DNA of 64,000 bases from JAVBMV01 sp031552145 (lineage in GTDB: Bacteria; Myxococcota; Myxococcia; Myxococcales; UBA5297). Below are positions 49,701 to 64,000 of the stretch, one piece after another. The stretch's first letter is position 1, and every line of letters starts with the position of its first letter. The DNA lies in NCBI GenBank assembly GCA_031552145.1, contig JAVBMV010000005.1, positions 310,001 to 374,000 on the forward strand, given 5' to 3'. The notes under the pieces were generated by a model. That model was not told the DNA's origin. It saw nothing but the letters and a program-made list of their open reading frames with translations, and did no database searches. Position numbers and translations under genes: made by a program.

Positions 49701-50864
49701 ATCGACGCCCGCCTCCAGTCTGTCGAAGGTGAGCGAGAGGGCGCCGCCCAGGTGGCGCACGGGATCGTAGGAGAGGCAGGCGAGGTTGGGCGCCTCGACA
49801 CCGCAGCTCGTCGTCAGCGACAAGGTGGGCACGACCTGGGGCGCGAGCGGCGTGGCGGTGAAGGTCACCTGCGCAGCGTGAGGCAGAGTGAAGGTGTAGG
49901 GAATGTCGCCCCCGCCCGTGAGGCTCTTGCCGAGACATGGGGGGGCGTGGAGATCCAGTGCGAGCGAGGTGTCCACGGTAAAGAGGGAGCGCCCGTTCGT
50001 CGTGAAGTTGAGCTGCTCCGCGGCGCCACAGCTCCGCTCCATCAGCTCCACGGTGTCGACGCACTGGTGGTCGAGGTCGCAGCTCTTTCCCGACGGGCAG
50101 TCGCCGCAGTCCGCCTCGAAGAACTCTCCGCAGGGGTCGGTCGCCATCACGGCGCCGCACTCCTTATCGGCGGCCTCGCAGAGCTCTTCGTCGGAGAGGG
50201 CGTCGCAGGTAGTGCAGCGCGAGTCGACGCAGATGTTGTATTTGGGGCAGCTGCCGCAGCTCGTTACATTGTGCGCGATGCCGCACTCATCCTTGCCCGA
50301 GAGCGGTCCGCAGACGGCCTCTTCAGCCTGGCAGAACTCCTCGTCGCTGATGGGGTCGCACTGTGTGCATCGGTTGGTCGTGCTGGAGCAGCGCTGGCCG
50401 GCATCGCACGTCCGGCAGGTGATCTGCTTCTGTGCACCGCAGCCGTCGTCGACGGTGAGCGTGCCGCAGTAGTCCTCCGCGACGCAGAGCTCCTCCTCCG
50501 TCTTCGGGACGCAGGTACACTTTCCGTCGCTGCCGCAGTCTCCCTGGGTGCAGGTGCCGCAACTCCCACCGCAGCCATCGTCGCCGCACTGACGCCCGGC
50601 GCAGGCGGGGAGGCAGCAGGTCCCGTCGGAGAGGCAGCGCTCGGCCTCGTCACAGCAGGCGCTCTGGCAGAGGTGGCGTGGCGCGCTGCAGCCACCGTCG
50701 CCGCCCACATCGCCGATGTCTCCAGCATCGCCCACGTCGGGCCTGGAGCCATCCGCGTCGCGCGCCGCGTCGGGCTCCTGCGTGCCGTCGTCAGAGGGGC
50801 CACAACCACCCAAAGAGAACGCTGCGAGGAGAACGACGACTGTGAAGAGGGTGCTGAGTCTCAT
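43737..50864 (-). CDS. Giant PPC-repeat lipoprotein C (15 repeats)
   Basis: 2375 residues. Signal peptide with lipobox LGGC, then an Asp/Gly linker and a Cys-rich stalk to about residue 275 containing GRQCGDDGCGGSCGTC, the same module as protein A, and ISDEEFCQAEEAVCGPL-type repeats. Fifteen tandem PPC-like repeats follow; each ends in a motif such as DYILWVDS, TYYLFIDS or VFYIVVDS. ATG at 50864 has AAGGAG 6 nt upstream. It precedes the sigma - FecR - lipoprotein B operon by 127 nt but has its own promoter candidate. Predicted lipid-anchored surface protein of extended shape; ligand unknown. Confidence 0.92.
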   Translation of the reverse strand: MRLSTLFTVVVLLAAFSLGGCGPSDDGTQEPDAARDADGSRPDVGDAGDIGDVGGDGGCSAPRHLCQSACCDEAERCLSDGTCCLPACAGRQCGDDGCGGSCGTCTQGDCGSDGKCTCVPKTEEELCVAEDYCGTLTVDDGCGAQKQITCRTCDAGQRCSSTTNRCTQCDPISDEEFCQAEEAVCGPLSGKDECGIAHNVTSCGSCPKYNICVDSRCTTCDALSDEELCEAADKECGAVMATDPCGEFFEADCGDCPSGKSCDLDHQCVDTVELMERSCGAAEQLNFTTNGRSLFTVDTSLALDLHAPPCLGKSLTGGGDIPYTFTLPHAAQVTFTATPLAPQVVPTLSLTTSCGVEAPNLACLSYDPVRHLGGALSLTFDRLEAGVDYILWVDSATAEGAGPMRIELMLEEPAETPENDRCGGAIPLEFDSSNRAFQAGTTRGASDDGALVCSPPEDSMRVYNGADVFYSFDVDDGHEVGLWARAQSTALSPEGELVLFHATGCPLPSSTECARESIPDGAPRESGAFVAPKLGPGRHYLVVKATNGGHATFELEVRLTEVIENFSCEKAKELVLDPVTLRAKRLLTDLKHAPFSTSSSCKKDNTGGDIVFHFTVPPGGPKRAQVRVTPADGSFVQPSVSIRAACGERTREVGCDFVEASTPLDARMPALTPGDYWLWIDSSNKTTNDPTHGDAQVFWSGAFWLDFALAEAASAASNDTCADAIDLGLTASKRSVTITGSTYDASQDRLPSQIAAINGPDIVYTFLLETPALVTASVEPTEVGHYVPALLLRSRCVGEQTEDERAYAFLVGGKISFSHEITKPGRYYLLVGGTHYSEGSFTLDVSVLDKPNNLSCSAARPINFEQDGTAQVISDTSFGVKLTESGCNTGTGKELYFSVTIPEGGQSDLSISVEPLASSPFAPVVSLRRTCGDVRTEVSCDSKSTAIPSVQTIRWLSPGTYGLIVDGSSASGKDGPFRMNLALSEPGTPATNAACAPFGTPRELSLTGEAIQGDTRLGLPETDGSCGSRSGAELIYSFSIDDGYKVTFTATPDTSGTQTLLPVLYVRRACDLPYSERRCVKGTASPTTTLTLTDPGAGTYLLFVDSASRQSEGSFSLTALLEATTPVTRPANDLCVGALPISFSAGERSKSVSGLTTAQAHDDYAGRCENLSALMNGGETVYKLSFAEAGRLTARLARRATSPTYNPALYIRNGNCASTAAADELGCGIGAGGIATATATVVQGATYYLFADGMNLSGGEADLELTLSPTLTLPDSCAAAQAITDQGLSGDGADFRFDSSTTASRDHGQSSQLEKGAGKDLVYRLELAGTWDVTAELAFTSMSDIALLYLRSSCDSVALSDELATAQAANGGPARLRLRSLAPGTYWLWVDAGPYLEGDFALNVELSVPVDAEAGSCATAIPLTLDSGTLRAAASGTLYGAPDHDGGSCGAMTGGERVYSFTIDAQHAGKRLTAKAVRDSAAPNFIPALYLRRAEDCESFEPLDELGCAAGVNGTAALSVNRVEPGDYSLFVDGLDGTGDAFALELSLGSPVDKPDKCSDAQPILFDDEGRATLAGTLTDTVADLPYTPSCGAIRPDVVYSIDTRTLGIRDLEVSHTLSALNVKPTLMLQRLCGSSNPGDEVACPSSATGKTTQLGVKALPPGKYFLWVGAASTSPAPRGYLLEAKLSPPLPPQGNLDCATPSALEFDQYGEALVVGDTTGSTATSADGCGAIAGPKSYYFFQLAEEGMVSIAVERSATNPTFSPAFALLPSSCAGSSLLCSTSTNGVALASSPLLEAGTTYIVAVGAAAEAGRFSLRVRRLTSSSSSCSGASALRPIETYSANGAMVGRVFGTTEGALDAGVSTCSGANAGFDVAYRLNLAAKSAVSLTLTPAVGANTISATVSLRSESGCTTDATDLACNGIIFFGSSIARAIDLAAGNYYVWIHTKSATVGTFALDVKVESDRPAPENNECATPDSLGTAVGGTAAFSRTGQDLSWARSNYAATAGGELYYSFTTDSAAYFSVKVLPSRDLFPIVRLAKAVCPVTTEITAASPVGEGEISKIDLFDYKTKLEASTTYLLIVEAGQSSIRGTLGTFDLELSLFQADSCPGTPVIWDENGRASFTAQSRRLALASYTGSCGTMNGTERAFQVAVDEAKSLQFRVTAPATGVKGNFSPTIYVRKSCATSGAANEVLCVTANGASQFLSTPALAAGTYYLFIDSASAPTGETLFDLELAQVTPGSLPANDTCAAPTALQKDVPLYGDTRAAMNDYTVYPSSNIGPGRDLVFSFAPGTTSPFKVTVTTLTAFAPSIFVFKNTCPTTSLATSKTSSNETSGQVLATNNITPTAATDVFYIVVDSMFGASAGEFQLLVQ

Positions 50865-50914
50865 GATGCGCTCCTTGATGTGGGCGTACGCCTGCTCGCC
50901 TTCCGGCGAGGTAG

Positions 50915-50943
50915 ACTAGGGACTATTGCTCGGGTCGTGTCAA
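50915..50943 (-). promoter_or_regulatory. Predicted promoter of giant lipoprotein C
   Basis: A perfect TTGACA -35 hexamer (50938-50943, minus strand), a 17-nt spacer and CCTAGT (50915-50920), a weak -10 matching 3 of 6 positions. It lies about 50 nt before the ATG at 50864. Confidence 0.45.
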
Positions 50944-51024
50944 TGGTTTGCGGTTTGCCGCGCGCCAGGTGGCGAAATGCGCGCGCTTGGCCTAGAGAGA
51001 GGCCTTGTTTTCCGGAGGTGTCCA

Positions 51025-51564
51025 ATGGCCTCGACGCTCACATTTTTTATGGCGCTCGATGACGAGCTCTCCTTTTTGCGCTTCCTGGAGCCGCGGCGTC
51101 TGCTCGTCTATCCAGAAGTAGTGGAGCCCTCCTACGAGCCTTTCGAGGCGAGCGCCGCCAACGCTGGGAGGCTTCCCGAGGAATCCTGCTATTTCGCGCT
51201 CGGCGCTTGTGGCGAGGTGAGCCTCTCGAAGGTGCAGCGGGGAAAAAACGCAGGGATGCTCGTTCTGGACGAAGTGCTCTCTCCCGTCCTGCACTATTCG
51301 CGCAGCCTCATGATCGAGGGCGAGCTGCGCTCGGGGCGCATCTGGACCGAGCTCGAGGTAGCGGGGGACAGGCAGCATCGCGCCGCCAAGCCCGACGCGC
51401 TCAGGCACCTCTTCGACGAGTGCCGCACCTTCTTCAAGAAGCGCTTCCACACCTCGCGCCCGACCGGCTTCTTCGTCGGCCCCTCCGCCGCTCGGCGAGC
51501 CAATGACGGGCTGCTGCTGCGCGAGGCGGGGCGAAAGGGCGGCCTCGTCCAGACCTACCGTTAG
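51025..51564 (+). CDS. Hypothetical protein upstream of hpf
   Basis: 179 residues. The ATG at 51025 has GGAGG 6 nt upstream; the frame back to 50926 lies in the promoter region of the giant lipoprotein gene. No signal peptide, membrane segment or known motif was seen. The sequence is a mixed alpha/beta cytosolic type (TFFMALDDELSFLRFLEP near the start; DALRHLFDECRTFFKKRFH late). The C-terminal part has FFVGPSAARRANDG. It stands 3 nt from the hpf-like gene, so the two are probably co-translated. Function unknown. Confidence 0.82.
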   Translation: MASTLTFFMALDDELSFLRFLEPRRLLVYPEVVEPSYEPFEASAANAGRLPEESCYFALGACGEVSLSKVQRGKNAGMLVLDEVLSPVLHYSRSLMIEGELRSGRIWTELEVAGDRQHRAAKPDALRHLFDECRTFFKKRFHTSRPTGFFVGPSAARRANDGLLLREAGRKGGLVQTYR

Positions 51565-51567
51565 TGC

Positions 51568-51993
51568 ATGAAGCTCCTCATTCAGGGAAAGCAGATGAGG
51601 GTCACCGATGGCCTGAAGGACTATGTGGCCGAGCGGTTGGTCGCCCCACTCAAGCGCTTCTACGATGACGAGGCCTCGGAGCTGAGGGTGGAGTTCGGCA
51701 ATAACTACGGCCCGAAGGGTGGCGACGACAAGGAGTGCCATCTCACCATGAGGATGGCGGGGCTCGCCACGATCCAGATCGAAGAGGCGACTCCCGACCC
51801 CTACGCCTCGCTCGACGCCGCGAGCGAGCGCCTGATGCGTGCCTGCAGGCGAGAGTTGGAGCGGGTGCGCCTCGCGCGCCATCGCCCGAGATCAGCCGCC
51901 GCGCCCGCCGAGGAGGAGGCGTTGGGGCTGGAGCCGGGCGACTACCGCTCCATCGCCGAGGCGGAGGAGAGCGGGGAGAGCGAAGAGGCGTGA
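51568..51993 (+). CDS. hpf: Ribosome hibernation promoting factor (HPF/RaiA family)
   Basis: 141 residues, short-form HPF. The N-terminal domain opens like the family (LLIQGKQMRVTDGLKDYVAERL) and follows with HLTMRMAG and the PDPYASLDAASERLMRACRR helix. Members bind the 30S subunit in stationary phase and stop translation or pair ribosomes. The C-terminal 35 residues are acidic and Ala-rich and not part of the domain; the long-form dimerisation domain is absent. Confidence 0.85.
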   Translation: MKLLIQGKQMRVTDGLKDYVAERLVAPLKRFYDDEASELRVEFGNNYGPKGGDDKECHLTMRMAGLATIQIEEATPDPYASLDAASERLMRACRRELERVRLARHRPRSAAAPAEEEALGLEPGDYRSIAEAEESGESEEA

Positions 51994-52024
51994 GGTAGTG
52001 GGGCTCTCGGAGGCCTCATGCGCC

Positions 52025-52762
52025 TCATGCCAGCTGCATCAGGTCGGCCTGCGTGGTCCCCGCGGGCCATCCCAGGTGCGCCACTGTGGCGACCAGGTTT
52101 CCGAAGGTGCGGGCGAAGGCGGGCGCGGGGCTGGGCGAGAGGCGGGTCGTGAGCGTCGCCAGCTCCCAGTCGGAGCTATCACGCGCCCGCGCTGTCGCCT
52201 CGACGGAGCGCGTGTCGGCCCGAAGTCCTTCACGCAGCGCCTTGAGCCCGGTCTCTTTCAGCGACCAGAGCTCGGTGACGATCCGGTCGCGTGCTTCGGG
52301 TGGCGCCAGCGCTACCTGCCGTTGCTCCGCCTCGGTGAAGTAGGTCTCCGCGAAGGAGTCGGCGCGGGATTCGATCAACTCGAGATCGGCGCCGAGCGGC
52401 GCGTCGGGCTCGGGAGAGAGCGCGACCAGGGCGGTGCCAGCGCGGTGGCTGATCCGGATAGTGATGGGTAGCGGGCCGCTCCCTGCGAAGAGCGCGAAGG
52501 GAGCGCCGTCCTCCGCGTTGGCGATGGTGAGCGTTGGATCGGCGGGCACCGCGCGCCCCGGCGCCGTCCGCAGCAGATAGGCGCGCACCAGCCCCTTCAT
52601 GGCGTACCTGCCCAGCAGCCAGTCGGCACGCCGCTTCGGCAGGCGGTAGCCCGCGAACTGCACTCGCTCGGGCGCCGAGAGGAAGTCGGGCGGTTTCCCG
52701 TTGTGAGAAAAGTGAGCGATTCCCTGTACCGCGTTCGAGTGAAGCAGGTTCCAGAAGAGCAT
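52025..52762 (-). CDS. 4'-phosphopantetheinyl transferase (Sfp type)
   Basis: 245 residues. Attaches the phosphopantetheine arm of CoA to carrier proteins. Motifs: ISHRAGTALVALSPE, then Mg-binding Asp126/Glu128 in GADLELIE, and WSLKETGLKAL with Trp166, Lys169 and Glu170. The length fits the Sfp group used by polyketide and PUFA-type synthases rather than the short AcpS group. It lies under 1 kb from the end of the large synthase gene, separated by the toxin-antitoxin pair, and is its obvious activating enzyme. Convergent with hpf (31-nt gap). No strong ribosome site precedes the ATG at 52762. Confidence 0.9.
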   Translation of the reverse strand: MLFWNLLHSNAVQGIAHFSHNGKPPDFLSAPERVQFAGYRLPKRRADWLLGRYAMKGLVRAYLLRTAPGRAVPADPTLTIANAEDGAPFALFAGSGPLPITIRISHRAGTALVALSPEPDAPLGADLELIESRADSFAETYFTEAEQRQVALAPPEARDRIVTELWSLKETGLKALREGLRADTRSVEATARARDSSDWELATLTTRLSPSPAPAFARTFGNLVATVAHLGWPAGTTQADLMQLA

Positions 52763-52794
52763 CGGGCCATTATCGCGAAAACCCTAGAGGACCG

Positions 52795-52823
52795 TTGTCT
52801 TTTTTAGGAAACCGGTCCAAAAT
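52795..52823 (+). promoter_or_regulatory. Predicted promoter/operator of toxin-antitoxin pair
   Basis: TTGTCT (52795-52800), a 17-nt spacer and CAAAAT (52818-52823) lie just before the antitoxin ATG at 52831, leaving a very short leader. An inverted repeat ggaccg (52789-52794) / cggtcc (52813-52818) spans it and could bind the antitoxin for autoregulation. Confidence 0.45.
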
Positions 52824-52830
52824 CAGACCC

Positions 52831-53148
52831 ATGAACAGGTCAAGACAGTCTCGGATGCTCCGGGTAACGGAAGACATCCTCCCTCTTGGGGAGCTCAAGA
52901 CCCACATCTCCGAGAAGATCCGGGATGTCAGGGGGCACCAGCGCCCGCTCGTCATCACCCAGAATGGACGTCCCGCTGCCGTCCTGCTGGCTCCAGAGGC
53001 CTACGACCGCCTGACGAATTCAGCGCAGGTAGTCGCTGCCGTTCAAGAGGGTCTCGACGACGTGGCCAATGGGCATGTCGTCAGCCATGAAGAGTTGGGT
53101 CGCCTGCTCGACGCAAAGTATGGCCCAGCCACAGATGACGAGAGATGA
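52831..53148 (+). CDS. Phd/YefM-type antitoxin
   Basis: 105 residues. The Phd/YefM N-terminal DNA-binding fold is visible: DILPLGELKTHISEKIRDV, VITQNGRPAAVLLAPEAYDRL. The C-terminal helix (about 75-105) should bind the toxin. The ATG at 52831 lies only 7 nt after the predicted -10; an in-frame ATG at 52855 is the alternative. It ends in a 4-nt ATGA overlap with the toxin gene. Lower GC (about 57% on one counted line) than the flanking genes suggests recent arrival. Confidence 0.88.
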   Translation: MNRSRQSRMLRVTEDILPLGELKTHISEKIRDVRGHQRPLVITQNGRPAAVLLAPEAYDRLTNSAQVVAAVQEGLDDVANGHVVSHEELGRLLDAKYGPATDDER

Positions 53149-53444
53149 TTCGCTGGACGCGCCGCGCCATTGCGGACCTTGTCGCGATTGGCGACTACAT
53201 TGCCAGGGACCGTCCAGCGACCGCTCGCAATTGGGTGGAGAGGTTGAGAGTTCGCGCGTGCGCCGCCGCTGAGGTTCCCTTCGCTGGCAGGATGGTGCCG
53301 GAGTTTGGGCGCGAAGAGATCAGGGAGGTGTTTTTGCGCTCCTACCGCATCATCTATCGCGCATCAGGGAAGGGCATAGTCGTGCTGACCGTCCTCGAGG
53401 GACATCGCCTATTGAGGGAGGCCGGCGAGGAGGAGGGTGAGTAG
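53145..53444 (+). CDS. RelE/ParE-family toxin
   Basis: 99 residues. ParE/RelE fold: IRWTRRAIADLVAIGDYIAR at the start, AGRMVPEFGREEIREVFLRS then YRIIYRASGKGIVVLTVLEG, ending in HRLL. Family members either block gyrase (ParE) or cut mRNA on the ribosome (RelE); the two helices followed by REVFLRSYRIIYR fit ParE-like members better. Start overlaps the antitoxin stop by 4 nt. Confidence 0.88.
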   Translation: MIRWTRRAIADLVAIGDYIARDRPATARNWVERLRVRACAAAEVPFAGRMVPEFGREEIREVFLRSYRIIYRASGKGIVVLTVLEGHRLLREAGEEEGE

Positions 53445-53529
53445 GAGAATTGCTGCTCATACGACGCTCACTCGACCGAGCATGTCTTCTCCCAGGTATT
53501 GAGTGAGCGTTTCCTGGACTTCACATATG

Positions 53530-53570
53530 CAAAAAAGAGAGGCCCGAACCTCGCGGTCCGGGCCTCTCTC
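53530..53570 (-). terminator. Intrinsic terminator of the synthase gene
   Basis: Stem of 11 bp (53536-53546 with 53559-53569) plus 3 more bp after one mismatch, followed on the minus strand by a TTTTTT run (plus strand A at 53531-53536). It lies about 30 nt after the synthase stop and is the best intrinsic terminator in the window. The plus-strand toxin gene also ends nearby at 53444. Confidence 0.85.
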
Positions 53571-53596
53571 ATATCAGGCGCTCAGGCCGTGCGTGC

Positions 53597-62317
<8,721 letters not shown>

Positions 62318-62426
62318 TTCAAGTCCTCACTGTTGCTGCGGAGAGTGGTGGCCCATTTTTCGAGGGCCTGAATAGTCGGGAGGTAGGGAGCCGGCAGCCC
62401 ACTGGTACCGTCGGCGCCCCAACTGT

Positions 62427-62457
62427 CGTCTGCCGTGCGCTTGACGCACGGCAGACG
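62427..62457. terminator. Hairpin between acyl-CoA dehydrogenase and synthase genes
   Basis: A perfect 13-bp stem (62427-62439 with 62445-62457) closes a CTTGA loop, 25 nt after the dehydrogenase stop and 110 nt before the synthase ATG. No T-run follows in either direction. It probably separates the two transcripts or protects the upstream message end. Confidence 0.6.
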
Positions 62458-62481
62458 CTGCTTTCGATGCCGTTACCTGCC

Positions 62482-64000
62482 CTAGGCGGTAGCGCGCGCC
62501 TCTTTCGGCTCGAGCGCCACGATGGCCTTCGCCACCGCGTCCATATCGACGATCTGGCCGCGCTGGGCATCGTGAATCTCCGGCAGGAGCAGGGCGCGGG
62601 CGAGCGCCGAGCGATCCTCGGGGATGTCGCAGCCGAGCAGCAGGTCGAGCGCGTCGTGCGAGAGGGTAGCGGCCATGTCGCGCGCGTAGATACGCGCCAT
62701 CGCCTGGAGTACCTCGGGCGCGGGGCGCGGGCTGCGGCCGAAGCCGTCGGCGGCTCGACAGAGCGCGAGCGCCGTCTCGGCGCGCATCACCAGATCGCCC
62801 AGGCGGAAGAGCACATGCTGGTGGCGGGTGAGCCGATGCTGACGGCAGCGCTCGAAGAGCTCGCGCACCGAACGGATGGCGAGGCAGGCCACGTCGGCGC
62901 CGATGCCGGGGTGCTTGGCGTGGAGGTTCGCCGCCTCCTGCGCGAGCGTGTTGAAGAAGGCGCCCTGCGACTGCAGGTGCTGGCGCCACCGGTCGCGCGC
63001 GATGGTCCACTCGTTGATCTCGCTGGTGCCCTCGTAGATGGTGGTGATGCGGGCGTCGCGCTTGATCTTCTCGACCTCGTACTCGCGGGTGTAGCCGTAG
63101 CCGCCGTGCGCCTGAATGGCGGCGTCGGCCGCGGCGTTGCCATACTCGGTGGCGGAGAGCTTGGCGATGGCGCCCTCGGTCTGCAGATCCTGTTCGCCCG
63201 CGTCGAGCCGGTGGGCCACGTAGTCGATGTAGGCCCGGGCCGCCTCGAGGCGTACCGCGTGGGGCACGAGCAGCTTGTGCGTGAAGGCCTGCTTCTCGGC
63301 GAGGAGGCTGCCGCCCTGGACGCGCTCGCGCGAATACTCGATCGCCAGCTTGTGGGCCGCCTCGCCCGTGCCGAGGCCGAAGGCCGCGACCATGAGGCGC
63401 GTATAGCCGAAGACCGACTGGGCCTGGGCGAGCCCCCTGCCCTCGACGCCACCCACCAGGTTCTCCTCGGGCACCTCGACGTTCTCGAGGGTGAGGGCGC
63501 AGGTGTTGCTGATCCTGATGCCGTGCTTGTCCTCGGGCTTATCGGCGCTGAAGCCCGGCGTGCCCTTCTCCACCACGAAGAAGCTGGGGCCGGCGTCGGT
63601 CGCGGCCAGAATCGTGGTCAGGTCGGCGACGCCGCCGTTGGTGATGAACTGCTTGGAGCCGTTGATCCGGTACCAGGTCTTGCCATCCTTCTCGAACTTG
63701 ACCGCTCGCGACTTGAGCATGCCCAGATCGCTGCCGACGGTGGGCTCGGTGACGCCGTAGGCGACGAGCAGCCCGTCGGAGGCGACGCGGCTCATCCAGC
63801 GCTCCTTCTGCTCGGGCGTGCCGCCGACCAAGATGGGGTCGGAGCCGAGCGAGATGGCGAAGAAGGCGGTGGCGAGGCCCAGGTCGATGGCCGACATCGT
63901 CTCGCAGACCCGGTAGATGTCGTAGGCGCTTCCACCCAGGCCGCCGCAGTTCTCGGGGATGAAGATCAGGTGAAGGCCGATGTCGTTCATCAGCTCCTTG
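62482..64000 (-). CDS. Acyl-CoA dehydrogenase (5' end outside window)
   Basis: At least 506 codons. FAD-dependent enzyme forming a trans-2 double bond in acyl-CoA. Visible: FIPENCGGLGG, YGVTEPTVGSDLG, LTLENVEVPEENLVGG, the flavin-binding RVQGGSLLAEKQAFTHKL region, and AIQAHGGYGYTREYEVEKIK followed by DARITTIYEGTSEIN, where the last Glu is at the catalytic-base position of many members. After the core there is a C-terminal extension of about 150 residues. An ATG at 63990 is inside the domain; the frame continues past the window edge and the usual N-terminal helices are missing, so the gene is cut there. It lies upstream of the synthase on the same strand and may act in the same lipid pathway. 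Confidence 0.92.
   Translation of the reverse strand, partial: KELMNDIGLHLIFIPENCGGLGGSAYDIYRVCETMSAIDLGLATAFFAISLGSDPILVGGTPEQKERWMSRVASDGLLVAYGVTEPTVGSDLGMLKSRAVKFEKDGKTWYRINGSKQFITNGGVADLTTILAATDAGPSFFVVEKGTPGFSADKPEDKHGIRISNTCALTLENVEVPEENLVGGVEGRGLAQAQSVFGYTRLMVAAFGLGTGEAAHKLAIEYSRERVQGGSLLAEKQAFTHKLLVPHAVRLEAARAYIDYVAHRLDAGEQDLQTEGAIAKLSATEYGNAAADAAIQAHGGYGYTREYEVEKIKRDARITTIYEGTSEINEWTIARDRWRQHLQSQGAFFNTLAQEAANLHAKHPGIGADVACLAIRSVRELFERCRQHRLTRHQHVLFRLGDLVMRAETALALCRAADGFGRSPRPAPEVLQAMARIYARDMAATLSHDALDLLLGCDIPEDRSALARALLLPEIHDAQRGQIVDMDAVAKAIVALEPKEARATA

Noticed and set aside
43737..50864. Repeats in the giant genes considered as CRISPR or DNA tandem repeats
   Set aside because: Similarity is at protein level only, with a period near 420-430 nt and diverged DNA.

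Overview
The window is 64 kb of GC-rich (roughly two thirds G+C) bacterial DNA that is densely coding. The MglB-MglA polarity pair, recognisable from start to end, the many lipoproteins with Asp/Gly-rich linkers after the lipobox, and the giant repeat lipoproteins all point to the Myxococcota or a close relative. No ribosomal RNA, tRNA, CRISPR array or prophage was seen.

Layout. 1-6028 (minus) is the 3'-truncated gene of a giant PPC-repeat lipoprotein, overlapping nth by 4 nt. 6802-7921 is mglBA. 8163-12034 holds a ComM/YifB ATPase, a short RecA-like ATPase and an exported transglutaminase-fold protein. 12176-15010 is pyruvate phosphate dikinase with an unusual histone-H1-like tail. 15107-18648 holds two exported proteins, the second a small relative of the giant lipoproteins. 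18729-21863 (minus) is a ureohydrolase - lipoprotein - hutI set, followed by another large lipoprotein at 22020-24479. 24483-28888 is an aldehyde dehydrogenase / ykgJ pair split by a lower-GC ATPase + HNH nuclease module that resembles the Septu class of anti-phage system; a duplicated, broken 5' end of ykgJ marks the insertion. 29023-34008 holds a HAD hydrolase, a PAP2 phosphatase, a SWIM/SNF2 helicase and a receiver-domain protein.

34040-50864 (minus) is dominated by two more giant lipoproteins (17 and 15 PPC-like repeats). The 17-repeat protein is the last gene of an overlapping ECF sigma factor - FecR-like regulator - lipoprotein operon. 51025-53444 carries a hypothetical gene with hpf, an Sfp-type phosphopantetheinyl transferase and a toxin-antitoxin pair. 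53597-62317 (minus) is a single 2906-residue polyketide/fatty-acid synthase (KS-AT-KS-ACPx4-KR-DH), bounded by terminators and preceded by a 5'-truncated acyl-CoA dehydrogenase gene.

Main points of interest: (1) all four tandem carrier domains of the synthase have Thr where the phosphopantetheine Ser is expected, although a transferase gene is close by; (2) the ATPase-HNH module inserted into, and apparently restoring, the 5' end of ykgJ; (3) the family of giant surface lipoproteins, one of them under an ECF/FecR pair; (4) the basic tail on pyruvate phosphate dikinase. Functions were assigned by reading motifs; no database search was possible.
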